Part shown: positions 1 through 10,745 of the stretch, piece by piece
Numbering within the stretch: the first letter of the stretch is position 1
How the letters are laid out: every line of letters begins with the position of its first letter
Source of the DNA: Ochotona curzoniae
Taxonomy: Eukaryota > Chordata > Mammalia > Lagomorpha > Ochotonidae
Assembly: GCF_017591425.1 (NCBI RefSeq)
Contig: NW_024466399.1
Location: forward strand, 1 to 64,000
Direction: 5' to 3'
Length of the DNA: 64,000 bases
Notes under the pieces: generated by a model
What the model was told of the DNA's origin: nothing
The model's database searches: none
The model's input: only the letters and a program-made list of their open reading frames with translations
Made by a program: the position numbers and the translations under genes

Positions 1-438
1 GTGGCCGAGGACTCGTTCACTGCCTTGCGGCAATGTCTTTGGCGTGAGTCCCCCGTATTGGGTCCGACCCAGCAGGGGCACCCCCCACAGTCACCACACT
101 GCAGGGAGCGTCAGTTGCCCCCAAGCCCAAGGACCGAACTCAATGAACTTCTTAAGGAAGAGAAAAAATTTACCTTCAAATCCAGACAGGAAACTGTGGA
201 GAAAATGTCAGAAGAAACAGCAGTCTCCCACCAATATTCCCTCGTTCCCAGTAACCCAGATTTGCCCCAACCTGTAAATGAAGCTAAGGTGACAATTTTT
301 GTGACTTACTTTGACTTACTTTACAATCAGAGTTACTCATCCATTGCCTATGATGCCTTCAAAGGGTTCGAGCTGGAGATAATATCTGCACGGTCTTATT
401 CTTGGGAGAGAAAGCAGTATTTCACAGTCCTGCTGTGA
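1..438 (+). other. Unrecognised open frame entering from the left edge
   Basis: An open frame of 145 codons starts at the first base and ends at a TGA at 436-438, so its true start lies outside the window. The second half (from about residue 50) is rich in E, K, S and ordinary globular residues. It is followed by AT-rich sequence that reads like a 3' UTR. I see no recognisable domain, signal peptide or membrane segment. It could be a last exon, a retrocopy of an mRNA, or chance. I do not recognise the gene. Confidence 0.25.
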
Positions 439-961
439 CCTCCAAGTGCCATGGTGGTAACTGGGAGGAAGCAAATGTAAAAATCTGAATCACTCTTGAA
501 GCTGTTTTCAAAAGATATTATATATTATAAAAGCTGTTCACACCAAGTATTGGAGTATAAAGTAGCCATTTCAATTTTTTACTTTGCAAAACGGCTTTTC
601 CTACAACACACTTTTTCATTAAACTGTTGATAAGTTATTATTCATTTAAGCCTTGGAATTTAAAACCAACAGTTTTCCATCTCCTGATTGTTTTAGATTT
701 CTCTCAGCATTTTCTTGCGTGTTTACTAGATAGGAAGCAAAATTATCCAAAAGCCTCTTCTTCAGTCTTTTAATTTTGAGGATTAGCTTTTCTTAGCAGG
801 ACTACGGTTCTTGTCCCCTACGTCAAGATCCTTCATTATAGAAACAAAGACTTGAACCCATTTTTTTTAGTGCAAATTTGCCTCAGAATATCTGCAATAG
901 AACAGAACTTGTTTGTTTGTTTGTTTGATGTGCTATCTCTGGCAGCTTCATTATGAACCGA
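439..961. other. AT-rich stretch without a gene
   Basis: AT-rich sequence with short T runs and a (TTTG)n run near 908-927. It may be the 3' UTR of the preceding open frame. Nothing else is recognisable. Confidence 0.4.
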
Positions 962-1250
962 GCCATAGGGCATGATGCACTAGTATAGTGGCTAAAGTCC
1001 TCACCTTGCACACCACAGGGTCCCATATTAATGCTGGTTCTAATCCCGGCTGCTCCACTTCCCATTCAGCTTTCTGCTTGTGGCCTGGGAAAACAATGGA
1101 GGCTCCCAAATCCTTGGGACCCTGCACCACAGCTCTGGCCATTGTGGATACTCCTGCAGAGTGAACCAGCTAATGGAAGATCCTTCTCTCTCTCTCTGTC
1201 AAATCTCCCCTTCCAATAAAAATACATAAAGCTTTTTTTAAAAAATAAAT
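962..1250 (+). mobile_element. CSINE (tRNA-derived lagomorph SINE), plus strand
   Basis: The sequence carries the SINE landmarks in order: 'gtggctaaagtcctcacctt', 'gctggttctaatcccggctg' (B-box-like), 'ctccacttccc', 'ttgtggcctggg', and a terminal CT-rich run followed by 'aataaaaataca'. It is diverged from the youngest copy in the window (57498-57839) and lacks part of the middle, so it is an older, partly deleted insertion. Confidence 0.85.
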
Positions 1251-1844
1251 AACTTACTATATGAATAAAGTGCTTTGTACAAGAGTATCTTCACAGAACC
1301 AGAGGATTCCTAATGCTGTCTCAAAGAAAAACTGCTGCCTGTCTCTGCCAAATACATCCCACGCTTGACAGCCAGACCACGGGGTAAGGGTTTCATATGC
1401 AGTGTAAGGACCTAGGGTATCAAGTAATGCCCGGGTGTAGTTCTGCAAGTCTTAAAATGAAGGAAATAGTTTGGAGAGATGTTCTTCAAAGTATAATTCA
1501 ATTGTAGCAAATATTTCAACTTCGGCTGTGAGAAAAGCCAACTGGCCACAACTAATTGGGTTGATCTGTTAAATTGCAATGACGACCTGCTTCTCCAAAG
1601 TTGGACAATGTGACTCTGCTGCAATGAAGGACGCACTCGGGACACAGCCAATGTCAGCTCTGTAACGTCTATGCTCCTAGATACCATGTGAAACGTCACG
1701 ATATGGACCACTCTCTCAAAGATGCTGTATGGAATGTACAGGATATATCCAACCTATTAATTCCAAACTGGTTCACATCAGCAATAAACACACCTTACTA
1801 TCTCATTTCTCTGAGCTTCTCTTACTGATACTTTCTATCGTTTT

Positions 1845-2170
1845 TTTTATTTTAAAGATTGATTTATTTTCTTGGAAGGAAGGTTTACAGAGAGAAACAG
1901 AGAAATGATCTTCCATCCACTGGTTCACTCCTCAGGAGGCCCAACGGCAGAGTGTTGAACTGATTCCATGCAGGAGCCAGAAGAAGGCAGTCTTCAGGTC
2001 TCCCATGCAGGTGCAGGGTCCTAAGGCTTTGAGCCATCCATTGCTACTTTCCCAGGCCACAAGCAGAAAGCTGGATGGGATGTGGAGCAGCCAGGATACC
2101 AAGTTATGCTCATATGGGATGCCGGCACTTGCAATGCAAGGATTTAGCCACTGAGCCATCGTGCCCGGGC
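1845..2170 (-). mobile_element. CSINE, minus strand
   Basis: Read on the minus strand it begins near 2168 with 'ggcccgggcacgatggctca', passes through 'catatgag...gctgctccac' and 'tgggagacctgaagac', and ends in an A-rich tail at 1845-1860. It is older than the copy at 57.5 kb. Confidence 0.85.
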
Positions 2171-2262
2171 CTCCACTGTTCTACTCTTGAAAGGAAGGTT
2201 CATAAAGTTCAGGACTGATATTTAGTTCATTTCCTACAGCTAGACTCCACATTTTCCCACAA

Positions 2263-2276
2263 CCACTAGGGGGCAA
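2263..2276 (+). promoter_or_regulatory. CTCF-like motif
   Basis: The sequence CCACTAGGGGGCAA matches the core CTCF consensus CCASYAGRKGGCRS at nearly every position. CTCF binds such sites to anchor chromatin loops and insulators. Only the motif is visible. Occupancy cannot be judged from sequence. Confidence 0.45.
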
Positions 2277-3654
2277 CCTCTGCCACTGCAATTATGGCGC
2301 TCCGGTGTGAATGTGTTACTTCCCAGCTGGGCAGGTTTCACTCATCCAAATCACCATTGTATTTGCATAATTGTCCTCCTGTTTTAATTGCTCCTTCATT
2401 CTTTCTTTCTTTATGTGTTTCCTTGTTTAGCTTCAGCCACCATCTCCTCTCATTCTTGTCGGTGACCTATGGCTTCTCCCACAGATTTGGCAGGAATCAG
2501 GGCAGGGTAGAAGGCGCTCACATGCAAAATTCTCAGGGACATCTTCACAGGTCCTGTGTGTCCGTGCTTCAGATTTGTGCTGAATGATGTTGGAAGCTTC
2601 CTGAAGACTCTCTCTGGGACTTCTTGACCAAATAATTTCCAACCAGGCCCACAATAGCTAAGTCCCTCAGTCCGTTTTGCAGAGCAGTTTCTGTTCAGAG
2701 AAGTTGCTGTTCAGTCTAGGCAGTGCAGCTGACCCCACGAAGCTCTGCTCTGAGCCAGGTGAGCCGCTGGAGGCAGGTGGTTGTGGGCGCTCTGACAGCT
2801 GTTCACCTCCTAAGTGTCCCGGGCATTCAAGCGAACATCAGACAAGCCGAGGTGCACTCAGCCCCCAGGACCCCATCAGTCCTTTCCACCTGAGACAGCT
2901 GAAGGCGCACCCTCCACCAAATGCCATTCTCGGGCTCTCAGCTGCCCCAAGTCCTCCCTGCTGCTGCCGGCACTGAACAGGCTGTCCTTTAGCCACTGCT
3001 TGCACCCTGGGGCTCCTCTGTGTCCATGGTGTTCGCAAAGCAGCTCTGCAGCAGATGTTGAAGCAGCCTGGCCCAGTTGGACTGGCTGTCCACACTGTCT
3101 GAGAGCTGGTCACTAGGGTTCTCCAGGCAGAGGCAATCACAGTGGATGCAGCAGCACAGCTCTGGGCTTCTCCTGGTCATGACAGTCCTGGACATACCGA
3201 AATCCCGTGTCCCCATTGGTCATGCCTCTGTGAGCCTGGCTGCTTGGTCAGGATCCTGATCCCGGTCCAATCGCGGGATTTCTGCGGGCTGCGGGGTACA
3301 GGCCTGATCCCCTGGCACTGGACAGTAGCAGAGCTCCCTGCTCCAGCTGTGCACCAGGCGCTTCCAGGGAACAGTAAAGAGATGCAGAGGCAGTGTCTCC
3401 ACTTCCTCTTTCTCAGCCTTCTGCCAGGTGCCACAGCGCTGAATCCTCCCCCTGGCCCATGTGCATCTTTTTTCCTCGTGGTCAGGCTCCGATGGCACTG
3501 GGACTAATTTGGAATAACTTCCTCAACAGCCATCCTGGGGTCCGGTTGACTGCCACCAAACCAGGCAGCATAGCCTCCATCGCAGAACAGCTCTGGGGTG
3601 TGGGATCCTGGCTGCCGCCACAATGAGTTCTGTATGTGGGCAATTCTTTCTGGC
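2277..3654. other. No recognisable gene
   Basis: GC-rich sequence with overlapping short open frames on both strands (longest about 120 codons on plus, 100 on minus). The minus-strand frames around 2838-3500 contain protein-like stretches but are broken and change frame. An old retrocopy is possible, but I cannot identify a parent gene. Confidence 0.3.
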
Positions 3655-4135
3655 ATTAGGAGGAACTTCATCGTTGCTTTTATTTTAATCTCCCTTGTTG
3701 ACAGGGAGCTTGAGCATTTTTTTCACGTGTCTGCTAGCCATTGAATATGTTTCTTTGTAAAGTGTCTGCCCATTTCCCAAGCCCATTTCTTGACTGGTTC
3801 GTTTGTTTGATGCTATTGCTGTTCTTGAGTTCTTTGTATATTCTGTTATTACTCCTTTGTCTTCTGTGTAGTGTGCAAAGATCTCCCATTCTGTTGGTTG
3901 CCTTTTTATTTTATTGATTGTTTCCTTTGCTGTACAGGAACTTCTGAACTTAATGTAGTCCATTTGTTTATTTTGGTCTTAACTTTCTTTGCTTTTGATG
4001 ATTTTCCTAGGAAGTTAAATCTTATGCCTCTATCTTGCAAAGCATTTCCTACTTTTTCTTCCATAAGTTTGATGGCTTTTGTGGGTAGGTTTAGGTCTTT
4101 TATCCATTTAGATTTGACCTTTCCTGAACTGAAAC
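3655..4135 (-). mobile_element. LINE-1 ORF2 3'-terminal fragment, minus strand
   Basis: On the minus strand, two frames give typical LINE-1 ORF2 C-terminal sequence. One has a stretch like '[18 protein letters not shown]' and the other '[20 protein letters not shown]', split by a frameshift near 3940. These match the conserved tail of ORF2 (the region after reverse transcriptase). The element is 5'-truncated and dead. The same segment recurs on the plus strand at about 39.36-39.80 kb. Confidence 0.85.
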
Positions 4136-4971
4136 ATGAGGAGAGGAGCTCAAGACGTGAGCTAGTGCCTTCTTTGCCCATCTGGGCTGTTCTGTGCTTT
4201 GGAGTGCCAGACTCTCCCTGGGGGGCTTTGCACACTAGGTGAGGGTGCCTTGGGAAGGTCTCCAGCTTCCCCAAAATCCCCAGGCCTGAGGGGGGCAGGT
4301 ATGTGGAGAAAGCCCAGGAATCATGCTCCTGGTCACTATGGCCAGACATGAGTGAATGTGATGGAAGGCAGATGAGAGATCAAGCAGGGTGGGGAAGAGT
4401 CTGACACAGGAGCCCTCTATTGCAGCCACCCTGGTGTCCTGGGCTAGGGGACTAAGGAAGAGATTCTGTCCCACTCATCTAAGGGAAGCCCACCACCTGC
4501 AGGGACCACACTTGGCCTGGGCTCTGAGGAAAGAGCTGAGGGTCTCCTGAGACCTCCATGCTACAGCATCCCACACATAGCAGGTGGCCCTGGGGCCCTC
4601 CCGCATCTGCTCAGCCTCCCTAGCACACAGGGCCTCCGAGTGATGAGTGCCTTGGCAACCCCAGAGCCTGCTCACATCCCGGCACAGAGATGCCATAGGT
4701 ACTGGGTGCTATAAGGCTGGACCCAACTTGCTGCCTGAGGAGCTGCTAGCCTAGGTCAATCCTCTTCCCAAGATTCCACTGCCCAAGAAGGATGTACACC
4801 CCAAGACCATCGAGAGGGCCATGGGGAAGCCTGGAATTCTGCTTGGTGGCCACAGCCCAGACAGCAAGGACACAGGAACAAGCTGGCCCAGGAGCCTGCA
4901 ATCTTGACATTGAAACACAGTATGCCCTGGTTGGGTGGGGCCTTGGAATGGCCAATGCCTCTTTTCTCCAG
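4136..4971. other. No recognisable gene
   Basis: GC-rich sequence between the LINE-1 fragment and the first candidate exon of the cysteine-rich gene. Open frames overlap in several directions without a motif. Upstream exons of the cysteine-rich gene could lie here, but none has both the repeat motif and good splice sites. Confidence 0.3.
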
Positions 4972-5025
4972 ATCAAGAGATCCACCAGGAGAAGACCTAC
5001 CCCACTGGTCATTACTCTGCTCAGG
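4972..5025 (+). CDS. Candidate short exon of the cysteine-rich gene
   Basis: A strong acceptor ('cttttctccag') and a donor ('gtatgt') bracket 54 bases that run phase 1 to phase 1 and encode QEIHQEKTYPTGHYSAQ. The 'PTGHYSAQG' end resembles the P-x-G-H-Y-C-x-x-G module with the cysteine replaced by serine. The placement and phase fit the gene, but the exon is short and weak as evidence on its own. Confidence 0.4.
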
Positions 5026-6235
5026 GTATGTCCAGTCCCAAGGCCAAAGCCAGGGCTGCCCGCCATGTCCTGCATGTCCTGCAGGTGTGACAATGGAGTG
5101 ATCTTCAAAGGAAAAGAGTCTGAGGAAAGGGACTCCTCAGAAACCTACAGCCAGCCCTGGGGGGGAAGGGTGGGGCTTTTGGGTGGGAGGGGGGAGAATC
5201 AGCCACATGACCATAGGAGGTCACTCGGCCATCCTGGGGGGCCCTTCCTCCTAGAGCCAAGGTGGGTGACACGTAAGAGGAAACACAAGAGGGCAATAAA
5301 AAATAAGTACTTTCCCTGCTGGACAGGGAGGAGGAGAGTGAGCTGGGTGACCTTGGCTGTGGAAGTTGCTGCCTAGGCAGCCTTCCAGCTCTGCTCCCTT
5401 CTGGGACTGTCTTAGAACACACAAGGTGAGGAGGGGAGGCTGGCATGGAAAAGGGCCACTTTGTGATTCATCCCCCTCCTGTCTGGCAGGAACTGAAACC
5501 ATCCACCTTGGTGGAGGTATCCCAAGACTGGGGCGGAGAGAGAACTCTGCCCTCTAGGTCATCCCTGTCCGGTGGGCACCTTCTCAGATCGGTGAGTGTT
5601 ACTACCTGAATGATGCCCTGGCCCAGGGCTGGTTCCCTCCTGACTCTCCTCTCACCAACCAATCATGTCAGCTGGACAAGGAAGCAGGCAACTGGGGCCT
5701 CAGACAGTGGGGCACTCACTTGCCCTACACAGGCAGACATCTTCAACACAGGGTATAGCATAGAGTGAGTGAGTCAGAATGAGGGCTGTACATGTGGTCC
5801 ACAGGGGCTGGACACACACATATGCCTGGAAAACCAAAGTGACAAGGGAGCAGACCCCAGCTCCTCAACGTTAGGACCCTCTCAGCCCTCAAGAGAGGAC
5901 AATCACAGCAAGTAAAGAGCCCTGGGGTCGAAGGTTGCAAGGGCCTTTGGATGTTCAGGTTGTAGATGCCCATTTCCAGGGTCTGCAACCCAGGCCAGCC
6001 TGAGTGTGAACTAGGGGTTAAGACAGAAAAGAACAGCTGTAACCAGGTGCCTGCCTCAGAGCAGACAGAGAGATGGAGAAAGAGGAAGGAACTGGCCACA
6101 TTTCCCTCTGAGCACCTGCAGGGAGCTCGCTGAAGCAAGAGCCTAAAGGATGAGGGATGAAAGGCAAGCCCTGCCAGGATCCAGCTGCCCCACCTTCCCA
6201 TCACCCACCGCTCTCTGGTCCAAGTCCTAGATTCT
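5026..6235. other. No recognisable exon or gene
   Basis: Intron-like GC-rich sequence. A 172-codon minus-strand open frame (5743-6261) overlaps the SINE at its end and has no recognisable domain, so I treat it as chance. Confidence 0.4.
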
Positions 6236-6531
6236 TTTTCTTTCATGATGCATTTACTCATAAGAAAAGTAGAATTGCAGAGTAGGGTAAGAGAAAGATT
6301 CCATCAGCTGGCTAACTCCCCGAATGGCTACCACAACCAGGAAAGCTGGGAGCCAGGGATTCCATCAGGGTCTCCCACACAGATTCAGAGGCCCAAGTAC
6401 TTGAGCCACCATCCACATTTGCAGGGAACTGGATCGTATGCAGAGCAACCCAGACTCAATCCAGCACTCACATATGCTGAGTCAGCTTCACACACAGTGA
6501 GTTAACCTGCTGTGCCACAGAGCTGGCCCCT
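6236..6531 (-). mobile_element. Old CSINE, minus strand
   Basis: On the minus strand it begins with 'ggggccagctctgtggcaca' near 6531, passes through 'gagtctgggttgctct' and ends in a degenerate tail near 6236. It is strongly diverged. It sits about 20 bases upstream of the next exon's acceptor. Confidence 0.7.
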
Positions 6532-6552
6532 CTAAGATCTTCCTGTCCGCAG

Positions 6553-6642
6553 CCTCCGAGTGCCTGTCCTGTCCCCCTGGCCACTTTTGTGCTGCCTCTG
6601 GTCTCAGTACTCCCTCAGGGCCCTGCTCCTTCTGTCTGACAG
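6553..6642 (+). CDS. Cysteine-rich gene exon, intact
   Basis: The acceptor 'cctgtccgcag' and donor 'gtaggg' flank a phase 1 to phase 1 exon of 90 bases with no stop. It encodes a module beginning ECLSCPPGHFCAASGLSTPS and ending SGPCSFCLT. This is a textbook CPPGxFC unit followed by the spacer seen in the other exons. Confidence 0.65.
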
Positions 6643-7122
6643 GTAGGGAGGGGCCTCGCAGGGCGGAGATCCCCTGTGCTGGCCAGAAGACGCCTGCAAT
6701 TGGGGGGACCCCAGTGGAGGTGGTTTGAACGCTGGGATGTCAGCTGGTGTGAGAACAGAGGGAGTTGGGTTAGCACAGGTGGGAGATGACCTTGACCAGC
6801 AGGCCCAGAGGTTTAGTGCTATTCCTGGGCTGCCAGCTCTCGTGGCAGCAGCAGCAGCGGGGCTTGGTGCCTTGCCACACCAGGGTCGCTTCTGCAGCTC
6901 CCAGAGCCTCTCAACAATCCAGAGCTCTGCCAGGAGGTGAGCCCCAGCGGGGCATACAGAAGCGCCCCGGGGCCACCCAGAGGCTGAGGCAAACACGGGC
7001 CTCATTCTTAGGAGCCAGTCTGCCCTTTGTGAGGGTGTCCATGGCCAAAGCCCCAGGGCGGGACTCCCAGAGAACAGGGAGTGTGGGTGCCTCTCCTGGA
7101 GGCCAAGTCCAGAGTATCCGGC

Positions 7123-7136
7123 TCCCTCTAGTGGCC
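7123..7136 (-). promoter_or_regulatory. CTCF-like motif, reverse orientation (weak)
   Basis: On the minus strand the sequence reads GGCCACTAGAGGGA, close to the CTCF core but with A in place of the conserved C after the G run. It lies in an intron of the cysteine-rich gene. It may be non-functional. Confidence 0.25.
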
Positions 7137-7328
7137 ACAGGCGTCCTCTGGCAATGGCTCCTTGCACAGCCATCTCTGGTCAACAGGGGTCGCCAAGTAG
7201 AGGCCTATCTGAAACCCTGTGCAGGTGCTGGTTACAGCATTACTCCTGAGATCCTGGCAAGTCCGACTCTAGACCCAGCTTGCTTTTGCTGTGGTCTGCA
7301 CCCTCATGTGGTGTCCTCCCTCCCTCAG

Positions 7329-7527
7329 GCCATTCAGAACAAGGTGGTCCCTGTGCCTGTGGTCACTTCTGCCCCCTGGGTACCAGCTTCCCACAGCCCT
7401 GCTGGCTCCTACAGCTCCCTGCCTGGCCAAGCCTCCTGCTTCTCTTGCCCTGCTGGCTACTATTGCCCTGAGAACACCAGCCACTACAGCAGGCTCCCCT
7501 GTCCTGCCGGCTTCTACTGCCCACAAG
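7329..7527 (+). pseudogene. Cysteine-rich gene exon with a frameshift
   Basis: The acceptor 'ccctccctcag' and a perfect donor 'gtaagt' flank two modules. The first half reads GPCACGHFCPLGTSFPQPC in the entry phase. The second half reads CFSCPAGYYCPENTSHYSRL and CPAGFYCPQG in another frame. The switch falls at about 7395-7403 in 'cacagccctgctggc', where PQPC must join PAGSYSSLPG. Loss of one CCCTG copy (5 bases) would explain it. The 199-base length is one more than a multiple of three, which confirms a net frame change. Confidence 0.65.
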
Positions 7528-8077
7528 GTAAGTGACAGAACCACATCCCCAGGCTGGGCAGCAGGGTGGACAGGTGCCCTGGCTCAGCTGTGGACATGGG
7601 CTCGGCTCTATAAACTGACCCAGCCACTGCAGGTGGTATGGGTGTGTCCTCTGTTGCCAGGATATTCCCACCCATAACCTGAAGACCAGGAAAGCACTGG
7701 CTCCTGCAAGGTCTGTGCCCAAAACAGCAAAGCATGGGCACCAAGTTGCTGAATTTTAATTTGCATGCAACTTATATACTGTATTCCACGATTATCCATA
7801 TTGGTTGGAAAATACCTGTAAAGGACTCCAGTGCAATGTCACAAAGCCTTCCGGGGCAGCTAACCACCAGCAAGGACAGATGCACATTCTGTGGGTTTGT
7901 CCTCCCCAAGGCCACCCAACACAGGAACAGATCCAGGAGTGGTTGTTTCGAAGGAGAGGGAGTTGACCAAGGACCAGCCCTGCAGGAGGGACACTAGACC
8001 TCCTGCGAATTCCCTGGAAGTGGGGACCCTGAGGAAGCAGTAGGCAGGGTCTTCTTCCTTTAAACCTTGCTTCTCAG

Positions 8078-8228
8078 GCACCAAGTACGCCACCCAATTT
8101 CCCTGTCCCCGGGGATACTACAACCCAGACTCAACTGACACAGAGCCTGGACAGCTGCCTGCCCTGCGCCCCAGGCCACCACTGCAGGCAACAGAATCTG
8201 AGCCAAGCCTCAGGACCCTGTGATGCAT
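8078..8228 (+). pseudogene. Cysteine-rich gene exon with a frameshift
   Basis: The acceptor is 'gcttctcag' and the donor 'gtgagc'. The entry frame gives TKYATQFPCPRGYYNPDSTD, with a CPRGYYNP module. From about 8150 the motif continues in another frame as DSCLPCAPGHHCRQQNLSQA. The length of 151 is not compatible with phase 1 to phase 1, so a frame-changing indel lies near 8140-8150. Confidence 0.6.
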
Positions 8229-8296
8229 GTGAGCCTTGCCCACTAAGCAGCCCCCTAAGCAGTCCCCTTCCCTGTCTCTGCATTTTGCCTTGCTAG

Positions 8297-8390
8297 CCGG
8301 CTCTTACTGCCCTGAGGGCAGCCCAGAGCCCTGCCCTGCCTGCCAGGCTCCTTCTGTGCCACTTCTGCTAAGGAGCCACTGGGCCAGGAT
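8297..8390 (+). pseudogene. Cysteine-rich gene exon with a frameshift; 3' end uncertain
   Basis: The acceptor 'ccttgctag' leads into GSYCPEGSPEPCPAC in phase 1. Then CLPGSFCATSAKEPLG continues in another frame from about 8335. No convincing donor follows, so the end given is approximate. Confidence 0.5.
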
Positions 8391-8639
8391 CCCTCCAACC
8401 CCCAGGGAGAGAATGCCAGTATTTTCTCTAAGCTGAGAATCTCTGTGCCATATGAGGGACATAGGTGCCCTGACCACAAGGTGGGCATGGGCTGCTCCTC
8501 CACAGAATGGCACGGGGAGCAGCCTGGTCAGCAGATCTCTGCGTACAGGAAGGTCAAAGTGACACCTTGCTCATCCCCCAGCACACACCGGACAGCACTG
8601 CCCCTGGGCCCAGGCATACACTTACCCTTTCTGTTCCTA

Positions 8640-8696
8640 GAGGCACCTACCCCTCCTTCACAGCACCTGGGGAGTTCTGTCCAAACCCAGGGAGTT
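8640..8696 (+). pseudogene. Possible degenerate exon
   Basis: The acceptor 'tgttcctag' is followed by a frame reading GTYPSFTAPGEFCPNPGS and then TGA. The GTYPS and PGEFCPNPGS words fit the repeat, but no donor is clear and the frame does not match phase 1 entry. Confidence 0.35.
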
Positions 8697-8939
8697 GAGG
8701 CCAGTTCCAGGTTCAACTCTGCGACTGTGTCAGTGAGCACAGTCTCTCTGTGAATGAGGGCAGTGCCCGTGGCACAGGGCTGGGCAGGACAGGAGAGGGT
8801 GAGAGGAAGCACTCAGCTCAGACCCAGGACAGGCTCAGCACAGGTCAGCCACACCCCGAGTCCTTCCTAGGAGCCCCAGTCTGCCTTACTGCCTCTTTCA
8901 CTGAGCATTCAGCATCTAGCCTAGCCCCCTCAATCCCAG

Positions 8940-9056
8940 GTATCTCCACGGCCAGTGGCCCCTGCCAGGCTGGTTACTTCTGTGCAGAAGGGGCAGTGTC
9001 CTCTGCTCCAGAAGATGAGGTGACAGGGGCACCTTATCCCCCAGGATCCTTCTGCT
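8940..9056 (+). CDS. Cysteine-rich gene exon, intact
   Basis: The acceptor is 'caatcccag' and the donor a near-consensus 'gtgagt'. The exon is 117 bases, phase 1 to phase 1, with no stop. It reads ISTASGPCQAGYFCAEGAVS and ends YPPGSFC, so it carries one full CxAGYFCAEG unit and the first half of the next. Confidence 0.65.
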
Positions 9057-9441
9057 GTGAGTGGTTCCTTGGGCCACCTGCTTTCTTTGCCCATGGGACA
9101 GTGGGGAGGAAGCCAGAACCAGGTGCACTCTGGGGGTTGGCCACAGTAAAGGGTCCTGTCACACCCTGGGACTTGTCTGTGATTTCGATGGCTTTTCTGA
9201 AGCCAATGACCATGGCCCTCTCTCACCAGGAGCAGCAGCTCTAGACGGTCTGGCCCTGGTGAGTCTTTTGCAGCTGCAGGTGTAGGGCCTGCATCTCTGG
9301 TGCTGCATAGAGGTCAAGGGTGCGGCTGCCAGTGGACTGGGAGTCCCATAAGTGTGTGGGCTCCAAGGTCACCTGCATTCACATCCACTGTCCCCAAGGA
9401 GGGTCGGCTCCTTGACCCATGTCCTGCCCCTGTGCCCTCAG

Positions 9442-9591
9442 CTTCAAGGTCCCACAGGCCCACGCCCTGCCCTGTGGACAGCTTCTCCAGGCTCCCCAAG
9501 CAGATGGAGCCCTGTATGTGCCAGGACTGCCCACCAGGCTTCTACTGCAAGAAAGCAGGACTCCAGACCCTGAGTGGGCAGTGCCCAGTGG
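9442..9591 (+). CDS. Cysteine-rich gene exon, intact
   Basis: The acceptor is 'tgtgccctcag' and the donor 'gtgaga'. The exon is 150 bases and open, phase 1 to phase 1. It encodes PTPCPVDSFSRLPKQMEPC and then CQDCPPGFYCKKAGLQTLSG, ending QCPVG. Confidence 0.65.
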
Positions 9592-9767
9592 GTGAGAGGA
9601 GGGGAGATGGGACTGCAAAGGTGAAAGGCCAGTGAGCGACCAAGGCAGTGCTCCAAGACCAGGCTCCAGCACACAACCAGAGAACCCCTCCTGGCACAAG
9701 ACACTGCCAGGACCAAAGTCTGGAGTGGAGCTGGTCCTTCCTCCCCCTCATCCTGCATTCCTGACAG

Positions 9768-9973
9768 GCTATTACTGTGACTCCAGCACAGGACCTGTGC
9801 ATGACTTCAGCCTGTGCCCAGGCTACTACTGCCTCCTGGCACAGCCAAAGCCACATACTATGACTGCCCAGTGGGCACTTATGGACCTTGGAAGGGGCAG
9901 ATGAGTGTCACAGAGTGCCAGCTGTGCCCTGCAGGGAAATTCTGTGCACTGGCCGGACTGACAGCACCAACAG
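9768..9973 (+). pseudogene. Cysteine-rich gene exon with a frameshift
   Basis: The acceptor is 'cattcctgacag' and the donor 'gtagat'. Entry frame: YYCDSSTGPVHDFSLCPGYY. After about 9835 the motif continues in another frame as ATYYDCPVGTYGPWKGQMSV, then ECQLCPAGKFCALAGLTAPT. The length of 206 confirms a net frame change. Confidence 0.6.
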
Positions 9974-10617
9974 GTAGATGCACCAGAGGGCCCTGGGGGC
10001 AGGGGGAGCTTCAGGGGGTAGGACCCAGGATGAGGGCATGCTGCAGGAAGAGGCACCCTGTCTGGTGGGTGACCCACATGGTCAGGGTAGAGCAGGCTTG
10101 CCAGCTATGCTTTCTCCCCAACCCCAAATCCCTCCTGTCACCCCAAAGTTCCTCCTGTCACCCACACCAGGAATGCCCAGCTCCCAGCACAGCCTGGGCC
10201 TTGGTGTCTGTTTCTAGAAAACTCTGCAGGTGCTTCCAATGCCACTCATACCATGAGCCCTGTCGTTGCCCCTGCACCTGTCTCACTTTCATGATGGGAA
10301 AGTGAATGACTCAGGTCCAGGCTCTCCTCTGGAGTCTCAGGGTCTGTCGCCAGTGGTTTCTGAGTTCTGAAGAGGAGTGGTTCAACCCACGGTTGTGGGT
10401 CTCTAAGGAGGGCACAGGTCAGATTTAACAGGACTTGTCCCCCAGGGGCTCCATGCTGACAGCAGGGAGGAACTGTGGCCAGGGTCATGGAGCTGGGCTG
10501 GCTTGAGGGATTACTGCTGCCCATCCCCAGCCTGTGAGGAAAGCTGTGTCACCTGGGCCCCTTGTGGGTTCCAGGGAGCAGTGTGGGGGCCGTGCTGACC
10601 ACATTCCCCTCCCGCAG

Positions 10618-10745
10618 GAAGCTGCACTGTGGGACATTGATGCAAGGGAGGAGCCACCAGCAAGGACCCCACCGACGGGGCACGGGGCTTGCTCTGCCCA
10701 CCTGGGCACTACTGCCTCGAGGGTACTTCTGCCGCCCGTGGGCTG
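10618..10745 (+). pseudogene. Cysteine-rich gene exon with an in-frame TGA
   Basis: The acceptor is 'cccctcccgcag' and the donor 'gtaagc'. In phase 1 the frame reads SCTVGH, a TGA at 10638-10640, then CKGGATSKDPTDGARGLLCP and PPGHYCLEGTSAARGL. Only one stop interrupts an otherwise good exon. The exit phase (0) does not match the next exon found, so an exon between may be missing or another indel is present. Confidence 0.5.

Noticed and set aside
9231..9259. Possible 29-bp micro-exon between 'ctctcaccag' and 'gtgagt'
   Set aside because: No motif, and its length would break the phase between the intact exons at 8940 and 9442.
10207..10302. Cysteine-rich short frame after 'gtttctag' (LCRCFQCHSYHEPCRCPC)
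   Set aside because: The cysteine spacing does not match the CPxGxYC module and there is no donor site. It was not called as an exon.
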